The notes under the pieces: model-generated
Database searches by the model: none
What the model saw: only the letters and a program-made list of their open reading frames with translations
Told to the model about the DNA's origin: nothing
Shown: positions 1 through 7,363 of the stretch, one piece after another
Position numbering within the stretch: position 1 is the first letter of the stretch
How the letters are laid out: every line of letters begins with the position of its first letter
Translations under genes and position numbers: made by a program
NCBI GenBank assembly: GCA_031423755.1
Contig: JANPGC010000245.1
Location: 1 to 24,144 of the forward strand
DNA length: 24,144 nucleotides
Direction: 5' to 3'
From: JANMEX01 sp031423755
GTDB lineage: Bacteria > Pseudomonadota > Alphaproteobacteria > Rhizobiales > Rhizobiaceae

Positions 1-19
1 TTAAAGGTGCGGAGTTTAA

Positions 20-68
20 CCTCGCCCTTTGGGGAGAGGTTTCGGCAAAGCCGACCGAGAGGGGGCCG
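20..68. repeat. Palindromic intergenic repeat (REP-like)
   Basis: Two adjacent dyads are visible. CCTC (20-23) pairs with GAGG (36-39) around CCC/GGG and a short loop. TCGGC (42-46) pairs exactly with GCCGA (50-54) around AAA. A GAGAGGGGG run follows. This double-hairpin style resembles the short GC-rich palindromic elements scattered between genes in many Rhizobiales genomes. It could equally be the terminator of a gene lying left of the window. Family assignment is from general resemblance only. Confidence 0.4.
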
Positions 69-143
69 CGCAAATGGCTGGAGTTATCCTTACCCATAAG
101 CTACTCTCGAAATTTCTTTTGTAACGCTGGAAAAATTCGACCG

Positions 144-168
144 TTTGCATAAGGTGGCTTTATGCAAA
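144..168. promoter_or_regulatory. Perfect 9-bp dyad across the LysR gene start codon
   Basis: TTTGCATAA (144-152) and TTATGCAAA (160-168) are exact reverse complements around a 7-base centre that contains the AAGGTGG-like ribosome binding site. The ATG (162-164) lies inside the right arm. T150 and A162 sit symmetrically with 11 bases between them, which fits the T-N11-A core of LysR-type operator boxes. As DNA it could be an autoregulatory operator. As RNA it would fold into a hairpin hiding the start codon. Confidence 0.45.
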
Positions 169-1058
169 ACTTGCGCCGCCTTCTTCCCTCTGCCGGAAAT
201 CTGGTCATTTTCGAATGCGCCGGGCGGCTGAAAAGCTTTACCGCTGCCGCTCAGGAACTTGGCATGACGCAGGCTGCTGTCTCCTATGCCATCCGCAACC
301 TCGAGACCCAAATCGGCGTGCCGCTGTTTTTCCGCGCGCATCGGCGGGTGGGCCTTACAGAGGCCGGTCAGCGGTTCCATGCCGACGTCACGCTTGGCCT
401 GTCGCACATCCGCAAGTCGGCCGAAGCCATCGCAGCGGTCAAATCGGACGGCCACGTCACATTGTCTGTCTCCAATGCTCTGGCCTCGATGTGGATGGTG
501 CCTCGCCTCGCCGAGGCGCGTGAGGCGCTGCCCGGCATTGAACTGCGCCTCCAGACCTCAGACCGCGACCTAGACATTGTCGCCGAGAACATCCCGCTCG
601 GCATCCGCGGCGGCAATCCTGCCAACTGGCCCGCTTATGAAGCACGCCTGTTCGCGCCGGAGGAAATCATCGCCGTCGCCTCCCCGGCCTATATTGCAAG
701 GCACGGTCTGCCGTCGGAAGTGCGCGCGCTCGCCAGCCACAGCCTCATCCACCTTGAAGAACCCTGGCGTGCGGCCCCGACATGGGCGGAATGGTTCGCC
801 AGCGCTGGCGTCGCCTTGGCGTCCAAGAGCCGCGGCCTGCTCATCAATGATTATGTCTCCGTCGTCCAAGCCGCGCTCAACGGCCAAGGCATAGCGCTCG
901 GCTGGCGGCACCTGATTGACGCGATGCTCGATGAGGGGCGGCTTGTGCAGATCACCGAATACACGATGCGCACGGGTTCGGCCTTCCATGTCGTGTGGGC
1001 GAAGGATCGGGCGTTGTCGGAGAATGCGGTGAAGGTAAGGGATTGGCTGGTGGGGTGA
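162..1058 (+). CDS. LysR-family transcriptional regulator, GcvA-like
   Basis: This 298-residue protein has the usual length and layout of LysR-type regulators. An N-terminal winged helix-turn-helix covers about residues 13-72 (FTAAAQELGMTQAAVSYAIR, then LFFRAHRRVGLTEAG). A periplasmic-binding-protein-like effector domain covers about 95-295. The effector domain looks like the GcvA/AmpR branch (IPLGIRGG, GQGIALGW). The ATG at 162 is preceded by an AAGGTGG-like ribosome binding site at 151-157 and sits within a 9-bp dyad. LysR regulators bind T-N11-A dyads and respond to small molecules. The target genes are not evident: the gene to the left is outside the window and the gene to the right is a low-GC orphan. 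Family assignment is firm; ligand and regulon are unknown. Confidence 0.9.
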   Translation: MQNLRRLLPSAGNLVIFECAGRLKSFTAAAQELGMTQAAVSYAIRNLETQIGVPLFFRAHRRVGLTEAGQRFHADVTLGLSHIRKSAEAIAAVKSDGHVTLSVSNALASMWMVPRLAEAREALPGIELRLQTSDRDLDIVAENIPLGIRGGNPANWPAYEARLFAPEEIIAVASPAYIARHGLPSEVRALASHSLIHLEEPWRAAPTWAEWFASAGVALASKSRGLLINDYVSVVQAALNGQGIALGWRHLIDAMLDEGRLVQITEYTMRTGSAFHVVWAKDRALSENAVKVRDWLVG

Positions 1059-1204
1059 TACTATTTACATGTACCCCTTGCACAACTTCGGCAGCAAACA
1101 AATTCGTTAGCCTCAAATGCGAGTACCGCCCACCTAAAAAGCCCTGATCCAAGATAGACATTCGCTGCAAAATGATGATGATACATCGACACGGGGAGCA
1201 AATA

Positions 1205-1759
1205 ATGAAATTCATCATTCTTACCGCTGCATTACTGAGCACTTTCACCAGCTCTACCAGCGAAGCTCAAACTCTTAAAAACAAAATTCTCGGGGCCATC
1301 GAATCGCAAGAGTCTTCGTCTTCGCTAGGCGAAATGCTTAAAGATAAGTCTATTGAATCCGTAGAAAAATCTACAGAATTACTAATTTCGGCAACTCAAG
1401 ATTTAGCTGTGATCAAAGACCAGCTTACAACGTTGGGGTTTACGATTTCAACAGTTCGTATGCAAATGCTCCCTCCTTCAGGCACAATTCGCCTTGTATC
1501 GTTTAAACAAAGCGTGCTAGAAAGTTCAAAAATTGATATTAATGAAGATGCAAATTTACTTCAAAGAGCCGTTCTTACGGCTGCCTATAAATCAAAATTG
1601 ATTCAGTCTAATTTAGGTTTGGGTGTAATTTACTTAGATATAAAGATTAGTAGATCACCTTCCATTAAAATGACTTTTAAAGAAAAAATTGACGACAACA
1701 AGAACGACAGCTTGTATTTTGGTGATCTTGATTTAGCTTGCAACGAAGCGTTGCAATAA
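1205..1759 (+). CDS. Hypothetical exported protein, low-GC orphan
   Basis: I do not recognise this 184-residue protein. The ATG at 1205 is chosen over the upstream in-frame ATGs (1172 onward) because GGGGAG lies just before it and because it opens directly with a signal peptide. That signal is a Lys followed by a hydrophobic stretch (IILTAALLSTF), with a likely cut after SEA near residue 21. The mature part is rich in Ser, Lys and Ile and has no visible cysteine pair, metal motif or membrane segment. Base composition is strikingly different from its surroundings: 1501-1560 has only 16 G or C in 60, against 39 of 60 in a sample from mutL (4021-4080). This suggests recent acquisition. The DUF2569 gene follows after 17 bases. 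Confidence 0.6.
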   Translation: MKFIILTAALLSTFTSSTSEAQTLKNKILGAIESQESSSSLGEMLKDKSIESVEKSTELLISATQDLAVIKDQLTTLGFTISTVRMQMLPPSGTIRLVSFKQSVLESSKIDINEDANLLQRAVLTAAYKSKLIQSNLGLGVIYLDIKISRSPSIKMTFKEKIDDNKNDSLYFGDLDLACNEALQ

Positions 1760-1776
1760 TTAGAACGTCAACTCCG

Positions 1777-2262
1777 ATGTCCTCAACCACGGAAGACAAA
1801 TCCCTCGAAGGCCTCGGCGGCTGGCTCGTTTTGGTCGGGCTTGGCATTGTCGTGACGCCGCTCAAGACGGTTTACACGCTTTTGCCGCTTTACGTTGACA
1901 TGTTCAGCGATGGCACGTGGGAAATACTGACCACGCCCGGCGGGCCAGCCTACAGTCCGCTGTGGAGCCCTTACATCATCGGCGAGATGTTCTTCAATGC
2001 CGTGCTGATTTCTGCCACGGTATATGCCGTTTATCTGTTTTTCAACAAGCGGCGAGAGTTTCCGAGAGTCTATATCTGGATTACCGCGGCGGGTTTCATC
2101 TTCATTATCGTCGATGCGTTGCTGATCAAGCTGGTCGCGCCGCAGTTGCCGGTGTTTGATCCCGACACGCTGAGGGAGCTGGCTCGGGGCGCGTTTGGCG
2201 TGTGCGTCTGGATTCCCTACATGAATGTTTCCAAGCGCGTGAAGGCGACATTTGTGAACTGA
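1777..2262 (+). CDS. DUF2569 family integral membrane protein
   Basis: The 161-residue product carries the marks of the DUF2569 family. These are a GLGGWLVLVGLG motif in the first membrane segment (about 12-35) and a closing IPYMNVSKRVKATFV motif at the C-terminus. Between them are two further hydrophobic segments near 66-89 and 98-121. A fourth, weaker one lies near 135-149. The likely start is the ATG at 1777, placing the conserved motif near residue 12. An in-frame TTG at 1738 would overlap the preceding gene. No strong Shine-Dalgarno sequence is visible. The family has no established biochemical function. GC content is back to that of the core genome, unlike the gene just upstream. Confidence 0.8.
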   Translation: MSSTTEDKSLEGLGGWLVLVGLGIVVTPLKTVYTLLPLYVDMFSDGTWEILTTPGGPAYSPLWSPYIIGEMFFNAVLISATVYAVYLFFNKRREFPRVYIWITAAGFIFIIVDALLIKLVAPQLPVFDPDTLRELARGAFGVCVWIPYMNVSKRVKATFVN

Positions 2263-2294
2263 CCGCCCTGTCACGCATCATTGACCGGAAGCTC

Positions 2295-2307
2295 GGGCTC
2301 GAAGCCC
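2295..2307 (+). terminator. Short hairpin after the DUF2569 gene
   Basis: GGGCT (2295-2299) pairs with AGCCC (2303-2307) around CGA, 32 bases after the DUF2569 stop. The following bases (CTTCGCTTT) are only moderately T-rich, so termination strength is doubtful. Confidence 0.25.
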
Positions 2308-2389
2308 CTTCGCTTTACCCCTCTTCAATCATTGGTCCCTACCCTTGCGCGCGAGCACAGGAGTCGCTCTCACAGGAACCTTGGCGGCA

Positions 2390-3397
2390 ATGTTTGACAC
2401 CTTCCTTTCTTACCTTCTCTACCCGCTCAGCTTCCTGACGCTGCCGTCGTCGCAATATTTCATGCCGACCTATTTCGCTGCGGCCGCATTCGGGCTTGTG
2501 GTGCTGATGCTGGTCAAACGCCGGATATTCGGGCTGACACAGATCAAGCGCATTCTTTGGCCGGCCCGGCTTGTGCAGCATGCATCGACAAAGCTCGACA
2601 TCAAGCTGTTCTTCATCGGCGCCTACTATCTGTTGCTGCAAGCGCTGTTCGTCGGCGGCCTGACCGTTCTCAGCGTTGAAGGCGCGGTGGCGGCGCTGGA
2701 CCAAATCGCGGGTTTCCGGCCTGCGCCGATGGGTCCAAGCTGGCTCGTCACGGGCTCGACCATGCTTCTGGTCTTCCTCGCTGTCGAGTTCGGCTACTGG
2801 TTTTCGCACATGCTGATGCACCGCATCCCGGCGCTGTGGGAGTTCCACAAGGTGCATCATTCGGCGGAGGTTCTGACCCCCGTCACCGAATGGCGGCAGC
2901 ACCCGGTGGAGCTGGCGATGTTTCCGTTGCTGATCGGCATTGTCTCGAGCCTTGTGCAAGGCCCGATGATCTGGGCGTTCGGCGCGACGGCGCAGGTGGT
3001 GGATCCGGTCAAGGCCAATCTCATTTCGATGGCCTTCTGGTACACGACTGTCCATCTTCGCCACACCGAACTGCCGATTTACGTCGGCAATTTTCTTGCT
3101 AAACTTATCCAGACCCCGGCGCACCATCAGGTGCATCACTCGATTGATCCGAAGCATTTTGACAAGAACATGGGCTACTGCCTGTCCATTTTCGACTGGC
3201 TGTTCGGCACACTTTATATCCCCTCGCGCGACGAAAAGCTGACCTACGGACTTGGCCATGAGGACACAGCGCTCGAAACAGCGGTCGGCAGCATCGTCGC
3301 GCCGTTCGGGCGCGCGTTTGCCATGGTTGCCAAGCCGTTCAAAAGCCGGATCGGTGCAAAGCCGGAATCAGCAGAAGGCGTCAGCCAGCAAAGCTGA
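2390..3397 (+). CDS. Sterol desaturase / fatty acid hydroxylase superfamily protein
   Basis: A di-iron membrane oxygenase of the fatty acid hydroxylase superfamily, 335 residues from the ATG at 2390. A TTG at 2345 would add 15 residues; the ATG is preferred because an AGGA lies upstream and translation then begins near the first membrane segment. The three histidine clusters that bind iron are all present: HMLMH (140-144), HKVHH (153-157) and HHQVHH (245-250). Hydrophobic segments lie around 25-43, 72-95, 120-138 and 177-205. Family members hydroxylate or desaturate sterols, fatty acids, sphingoid bases or carotenoids; the substrate cannot be read from the sequence. The last 40 residues are a cytoplasmic-looking tail. 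No neighbour suggests a sterol pathway. Confidence 0.85.
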   Translation: MFDTFLSYLLYPLSFLTLPSSQYFMPTYFAAAAFGLVVLMLVKRRIFGLTQIKRILWPARLVQHASTKLDIKLFFIGAYYLLLQALFVGGLTVLSVEGAVAALDQIAGFRPAPMGPSWLVTGSTMLLVFLAVEFGYWFSHMLMHRIPALWEFHKVHHSAEVLTPVTEWRQHPVELAMFPLLIGIVSSLVQGPMIWAFGATAQVVDPVKANLISMAFWYTTVHLRHTELPIYVGNFLAKLIQTPAHHQVHHSIDPKHFDKNMGYCLSIFDWLFGTLYIPSRDEKLTYGLGHEDTALETAVGSIVAPFGRAFAMVAKPFKSRIGAKPESAEGVSQQS

Positions 3398-3400
3398 CGC

Positions 3401-3778
3401 TCACGCGCCGCCTGCCCTGATATCAACGCGGTCAGGGTAGAATGCGACATGGCCGTCAATCTCGATGACCTGATCGAACGGGTCGTCGTAGCCCCACACA
3501 GCGTTGTTGGACGTGCCATCCTTGCTCGAGAGCGTCCAATAGCGCGCCGTGCCCTTGAACGGACACTTCGTCGTCAGATTGCTCTCAATGAAATGCGCCA
3601 TGTTGCAGTCGCTGCGAGGGATATACAGCCTTGCCGGATAGGATGCCTCTTTCAAACTCAATGCTTTGACTGTGTCTGCCACCACCGTGCCCCTGAACGA
3701 GACAACAACACGTCCATCAAACGGCGCAACCGTGATTTTGTGGTTAGGATTGGCGGCGTCGACTGTGGATTGAGCCAT
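3401..3778 (-). CDS. DUF427 domain-containing protein
   Basis: A 125-residue protein that matches the DUF427 family along its whole length. Visible family features are VVVSFRGTVVADT near the start, YIPRSDCNMAHF in the middle and TTKCPFKGTARYW followed by AVWGYDDPF. The ending AFYPDRVDI is also typical. The fold is a small beta structure (beta-tent) of unknown role. The start is the ATG at 3778, with AGGGG eight bases upstream. The gene stops 3 bases past the stop of the sterol-desaturase-family gene in a tail-to-tail arrangement, and it is divergent from mutL. Cytoplasmic; no signal or membrane segment. Confidence 0.85.
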   Translation of the reverse strand: MAQSTVDAANPNHKITVAPFDGRVVVSFRGTVVADTVKALSLKEASYPARLYIPRSDCNMAHFIESNLTTKCPFKGTARYWTLSSKDGTSNNAVWGYDDPFDQVIEIDGHVAFYPDRVDIRAGGA

Positions 3779-3882
3779 GGCATGTCCCCTTGCGTCATAA
3801 AATCTGGCGTCCGCCTTGGTTTAAACAAGGGACTGTGGCGCGATTATCTCCCACGCGACAGGAAAACAGCCTAGTATCGACC

Positions 3883-5682
3883 ATGCCGATTCACCAACTG
3901 CCAGAAATCATCGTCAACCAGATCGCTGCCGGAGAGGTCATCGAGCGCCCGGCCAGCGTCGTCAAGGAGCTTGTCGAAAACGCTCTGGATGCAGGCGCGC
4001 GCAAGATCATCATTGTCACGTCAGGGGGCGGGCTTTCGCTGATCCGCGTCATTGATGACGGCTCTGGCATCCCGCCCGATGAACTGCCCCTCGCCGTTTC
4101 GCGCCATTGCACGTCCAAGCTCACGGACGATCTTCTCGATATCCGTACCCTCGGTTTCCGCGGCGAGGCGCTGCCTTCGATCGGCTCGGTCTCGCGCCTT
4201 GCCGTCAAATCTCGCACGGAAGACGCCGATACCGGCACGGAGGTCAGCGTCGATGGCGGCAAGCTTTCCGGCCCGCGCCCGGCGGCGATGTTCAAGGGCA
4301 CGCAGGTTGAGGTCCGCGACCTGTTCTTCAACACGCCTGCCCGTCTCAAATTCATGAAAGGCGAGCGGGCCGAGGCGTCTGCCATCACCGATGTGGTCCG
4401 GCGCATCGCCATCGCCTTCCCGCATGTGCGGTTTGAACTGTCCGGGCCTGACCGGCAGGCGATGACACTTGTGGCGGGCGAGGACAATTTTGTGCCGTCG
4501 CTGCGCCGCATTGGCGATGTGATCGGCGCGGAGTTCACCGACAATGCACTCAAACTCAATGCGGTGCGTGAGGGCGTCTTTCTCACCGGCCTTGTCGGGC
4601 TGCCGTCCTACAACCGCGCCTCGGCGACGCACCAATTCGCCTATGTCAACGGCCGCCCGGTCAGGGACAAGCAAATCAACGGCGCGATCCGCGCCGCCTA
4701 TATGGACGCCATGGCGCGCGACCGGCATGCGGTCGTGGCCCTGTTTCTCGAGCTCGAACCCGGCCTTGTTGATGTCAACGTGCACCCCGCCAAGGCGGAC
4801 GTGCGCTTCCGCGATCCGGGTCTGGTGCGCGGGCTCATCGTCGGGGCGATCCGCGAGGCGTTGGCGGGCGCGGGGGTGCGCACATCAACCACCGGCGCAT
4901 CCGGCATGATGGATGCGTTCCGCCCCTCTGGCTTTTCCGGCAGCCACGCATGGCAGCCCCAGCGCCCTGCGGCGTCATGGTCACCGGGTCAGTCACCGTT
5001 CCGACCCGATGGCTTCGCCGAAACGGCCCAGGCCGCGTTCGAGCATGCCAGCACGCCGTCTGCTGCTTTTACGCCCACCGATGACGGCCAGCAGTTCCAG
5101 TCCCACCCGCTTGGCGCAGCACGGGCGCAAATCGCGGGCAACTACATTGTCGCGGAAAGCGGCGACTCGCTGATCGTTGTTGACCAGCATGCCGCCCATG
5201 AGCGTCTGGTCTACGAGGCGCTGAAGGGCGCACTGGCCGAGCGCATACTGCCATCGCAGTTGCTGCTCATTCCCGAGATCGTCGATCTGCCGTCGGACGA
5301 TGCAGACCGGCTTGCCACGCGTGCCGCTGAATTCGAGCGGTTCGGCCTGATGCTGGAAAGATTCGGGCCGGGCGCCGTTGCGGTCCGTGCAACTCCGTCG
5401 ATGCTCGGCAAGGTCGATGTCCCTGCCCTCATCGCGGATCTTGCCGACGAACTCGCCGATCAGGACGCCGCAGACAGCCTCTCTCTGAGGATTGACGCCA
5501 TCGCCTCGCGCATGGCCTGCCACGGCTCAGTGCGCGCGGGCCGAATTCTGAAACCGGACGAGATGAACGCGCTCCTGCGCCAGATGGAATCCACCCCCGG
5601 TTCCGGCACCTGCAATCATGGCCGCCCGACGTTCATCGAGCTGAAAAAGTCGGACCTTGAGCGGCTGTTCGGGCGCAGGTAG
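3883..5682 (+). CDS. mutL: DNA mismatch repair protein MutL, endonuclease type
   Basis: A 599-residue MutL. The GHKL ATPase half shows EVIERPASVVKELVENALDAG (about 18-38, with Glu29 and Asn33), DDGSGI (58-63) and GFRGEALPSIGSV (91-103). A variable, proline-rich linker runs from about 340 to 410. The C-terminal dimerisation domain carries the metal-binding endonuclease signature DQHA-x2-E-x4-E at 434-445, with ACHGSVRAG (545-553) and CNHGRP (577-582). It is therefore the nicking type of MutL, as in bacteria without MutH, rather than the E. coli type. The start at 3883 is fixed by the family's MPIxQLPE opening; an upstream in-frame extension to 3790 is unlikely. The ribosome binding site is weak. 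The protein couples MutS mismatch recognition to strand incision. Confidence 0.97.
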   Translation: MPIHQLPEIIVNQIAAGEVIERPASVVKELVENALDAGARKIIIVTSGGGLSLIRVIDDGSGIPPDELPLAVSRHCTSKLTDDLLDIRTLGFRGEALPSIGSVSRLAVKSRTEDADTGTEVSVDGGKLSGPRPAAMFKGTQVEVRDLFFNTPARLKFMKGERAEASAITDVVRRIAIAFPHVRFELSGPDRQAMTLVAGEDNFVPSLRRIGDVIGAEFTDNALKLNAVREGVFLTGLVGLPSYNRASATHQFAYVNGRPVRDKQINGAIRAAYMDAMARDRHAVVALFLELEPGLVDVNVHPAKADVRFRDPGLVRGLIVGAIREALAGAGVRTSTTGASGMMDAFRPSGFSGSHAWQPQRPAASWSPGQSPFRPDGFAETAQAAFEHASTPSAAFTPTDDGQQFQSHPLGAARAQIAGNYIVAESGDSLIVVDQHAAHERLVYEALKGALAERILPSQLLLIPEIVDLPSDDADRLATRAAEFERFGLMLERFGPGAVAVRATPSMLGKVDVPALIADLADELADQDAADSLSLRIDAIASRMACHGSVRAGRILKPDEMNALLRQMESTPGSGTCNHGRPTFIELKKSDLERLFGRR

Positions 5683-5700
5683 CCAAAGGTAAACAAAAGC

Positions 5701-5728
5701 TTAACATTTCCAGCCACAACGCTATGAT
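5701..5728 (+). promoter_or_regulatory. Candidate sigma-70 promoter for the small exported protein
   Basis: TTAACA (5701-5706) and TATGAT (5723-5728) are separated by 16 bases and each match the housekeeping consensus at five of six positions. Transcription would begin near 5735, giving a leader of about 27 bases before the ATG at 5762. It lies just after the mutL stop. Confidence 0.5.
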
Positions 5729-5761
5729 GTGTGCATCGTTTGTATCCGAAAGGCGTTTGTC

Positions 5762-6076
5762 ATGAAGCGTGTGTTTGCAAAGTCCCTCATCGCTGCCAGT
5801 CTCACCCTGTTGCCCGGCCTTGCCGCAGCGGAGATGCTTGACGTTGGCTCCGCCGGCAAAAATCAGGTGCGCGTCATGCGCGGCGCGCCAGACCGGTGCG
5901 GCATCAGCGGACCGGTTGTCATCTCTCTCCATGATGGCGGCAGCCAAAAGCCGGTTCGCTGCGCCGTGACAGTATCTGACAGCCGGATCGAACAGAACGG
6001 CGGCATCAACATCAACAATCTGGTGGTGGTTTTTCTTGCTGACGGCCACAAGCGCCACTACAAGCGCCATCAATGA
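5762..6076 (+). CDS. Small exported protein of unknown function
   Basis: I do not recognise this 104-residue protein. The ATG at 5762 is chosen over in-frame upstream codons because it opens a clean signal peptide: Lys-Arg, a hydrophobic core, then AAA before Glu24. The mature protein is about 81 residues and should be periplasmic. It has two cysteines (in DRCGIS and VRCAVT) about 30 residues apart that could form a disulphide, a beta-rich pattern (VVISLHDG, NLVVVFLADG), and a basic C-terminal end (HKRHYKRHQ). It has its own likely promoter directly after mutL. A DUF2093 gene follows 24 bases later. The position between mutL and the DUF2093/LPS genes is the only context. Confidence 0.6.
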   Translation: MKRVFAKSLIAASLTLLPGLAAAEMLDVGSAGKNQVRVMRGAPDRCGISGPVVISLHDGGSQKPVRCAVTVSDSRIEQNGGININNLVVVFLADGHKRHYKRHQ

Positions 6077-6100
6077 GATTACAACGGGCGGCGCTTTGAC

Positions 6101-6331
6101 ATGAACAGGTTTGAACGGGGGGGATCAGGCGAGGCGCGTGTGCGCTATCTCGACCATGATTTTCAGGTTCTGTCACCCGGCAATCATGTCATTTGCGCCT
6201 TCACCGGCCAGATCATCATGCTTGACGAGTTGAGATATTGGAGCGTGGCGCGCCAGGAAGCCTATCTTGACGCTTCAGCGTCCCTGGCCCGCGAAATGGA
6301 AGCCAATCCATCGCTTCGCTCGCGCACCTGA
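6101..6331 (+). CDS. DUF2093 domain-containing protein
   Basis: A 76-residue cytoplasmic protein. It matches the DUF2093 family in the core: VRYLDHDFQVLSPGNHVICA, then FTGQIIMLDELRYWSV and RQEAYLDA. The family is confined, as far as I know, to alphaproteobacteria and is commonly found next to lpxK, exactly as here. No function has been established. The ATG at 6101 agrees with the family start; the ribosome binding site is weak. It ends 6 bases from the convergent lpxK stop, so the two genes share a very short tail-to-tail gap. Confidence 0.85.
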   Translation: MNRFERGGSGEARVRYLDHDFQVLSPGNHVICAFTGQIIMLDELRYWSVARQEAYLDASASLAREMEANPSLRSRT

Positions 6332-6337
6332 TTGTTT

Positions 6338-7363
6338 TCATCCAAGATTGCGGTGCCGGAAATTTTCCAATGTCGCCTCGATGATCCGCTGCGGCGCGTC
6401 CGGCTGGTCGAAAGCCATCTCAACCTTGAAAACCAGCAGTTTTTCCAAAACCTTCCGGGCCACATCGCTGCCATGCAGCAGCCGCATAGCGTCTTTTTCC
6501 GTTGTGACCAGCGTCAGATCGCCTGCCAGCGCAGTCTTGTCGAGTTCGGCCAATTCGTCGTCGGCAAAGAAATGGTGATCCGGCCAACTGCGCGCCAATG
6601 AAATAAAAGCGCCGGCCTTGGTCAGGCTGTCATAGAATTTGTCCGGATCGGCAATGCCTGCAAATGCAAACATCCGTTTGCCGGAAAGCTGCATCTTCTT
6701 GGCGGGGTTGGTCGCTGCAACATAGATCGCCTTGCCGGCCTTGGCCGCCTGCCGGACAATCCAGTCTGCCGCGTCGCCGTCGCCAACCCGCAGCACCGCA
6801 TGCGCATGGCGAAGCTGTGGCAGCACGGGCGCGCGCAGCGGGCCGCCTGGAATGACGTGGCCGTTGCCAATGCCGCGCCGTGCATCGACCACCACCAGAT
6901 TGAAGTCGCTTTTCAGCCGCATGCTTTGGAAGCCGTCGTCGAGGATGATGAAGTTGACGCCCTGTTCCTGCAGCAGTTTCGCACCGGCAAGGCGGTTGGC
7001 AGACACAGCGACCGGGGCGTGCTGGGCAATCAGCAGCGGCTCATCGCCGACGTGCCTTGCCAGATCATGGTCAGCATCGACAATCCGGGCACCGGTCCCG
7101 ATGCCGCCATAGCCGCGCGAGACCACGCCGGGCTTCAGTTTCATTTTCTTGGCGGCATTGGCGATTGCCACTGATGTCGGCGTCTTGCCGCCTCCGCCAA
7201 CGGTCAGGTTGCCCACACACAGGACGGGCAGATCAATCGCATCGGGCTTTGCATTGTCCATGCGCCTGCGGGCAACAGAACCATAAATGGCCGAAAGCGG
7301 CGAAAACAGCGTGGCGCGCCAATCCGGCTCCTCCCACCAGAACGGTGGCGCTTCGGAGGCCAT
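6338..7363 (-). CDS. lpxK: Tetraacyldisaccharide 4'-kinase LpxK
   Basis: The 341-residue product is LpxK, the inner-membrane kinase that phosphorylates the 4' position of the tetraacyl disaccharide to give lipid IVA. The Walker-A-like segment GNLTVGGGGKTPT is at 51-63. Downstream are the typical SRGYGG and DDGFQ motifs (the latter near residue 142) and a hydrophobic N-terminal segment consistent with membrane association (ATLFSPLSAIYGSVA). Length is normal for the family. Its ATG shares one base with the stop of waaA (TGATG), indicating translational coupling at the end of the operon. This enzyme is essential in most Gram-negatives with lipid A. Confidence 0.96.
   Translation of the reverse strand: MASEAPPFWWEEPDWRATLFSPLSAIYGSVARRRMDNAKPDAIDLPVLCVGNLTVGGGGKTPTSVAIANAAKKMKLKPGVVSRGYGGIGTGARIVDADHDLARHVGDEPLLIAQHAPVAVSANRLAGAKLLQEQGVNFIILDDGFQSMRLKSDFNLVVVDARRGIGNGHVIPGGPLRAPVLPQLRHAHAVLRVGDGDAADWIVRQAAKAGKAIYVAATNPAKKMQLSGKRMFAFAGIADPDKFYDSLTKAGAFISLARSWPDHHFFADDELAELDKTALAGDLTLVTTEKDAMRLLHGSDVARKVLEKLLVFKVEMAFDQPDAPQRIIEATLENFRHRNLG

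Noticed and set aside
2339..3259. Long minus-strand open frame (306 codons) opposite the sterol-desaturase-family gene
   Set aside because: It is antisense to a gene with all three histidine clusters, its translation is Arg/His-rich without domain features, and high GC makes long antisense frames common.
4021..4785. Minus-strand open frame opposite mutL
   Set aside because: mutL motifs are intact on the plus strand across this interval; the antisense product has no recognisable motif.
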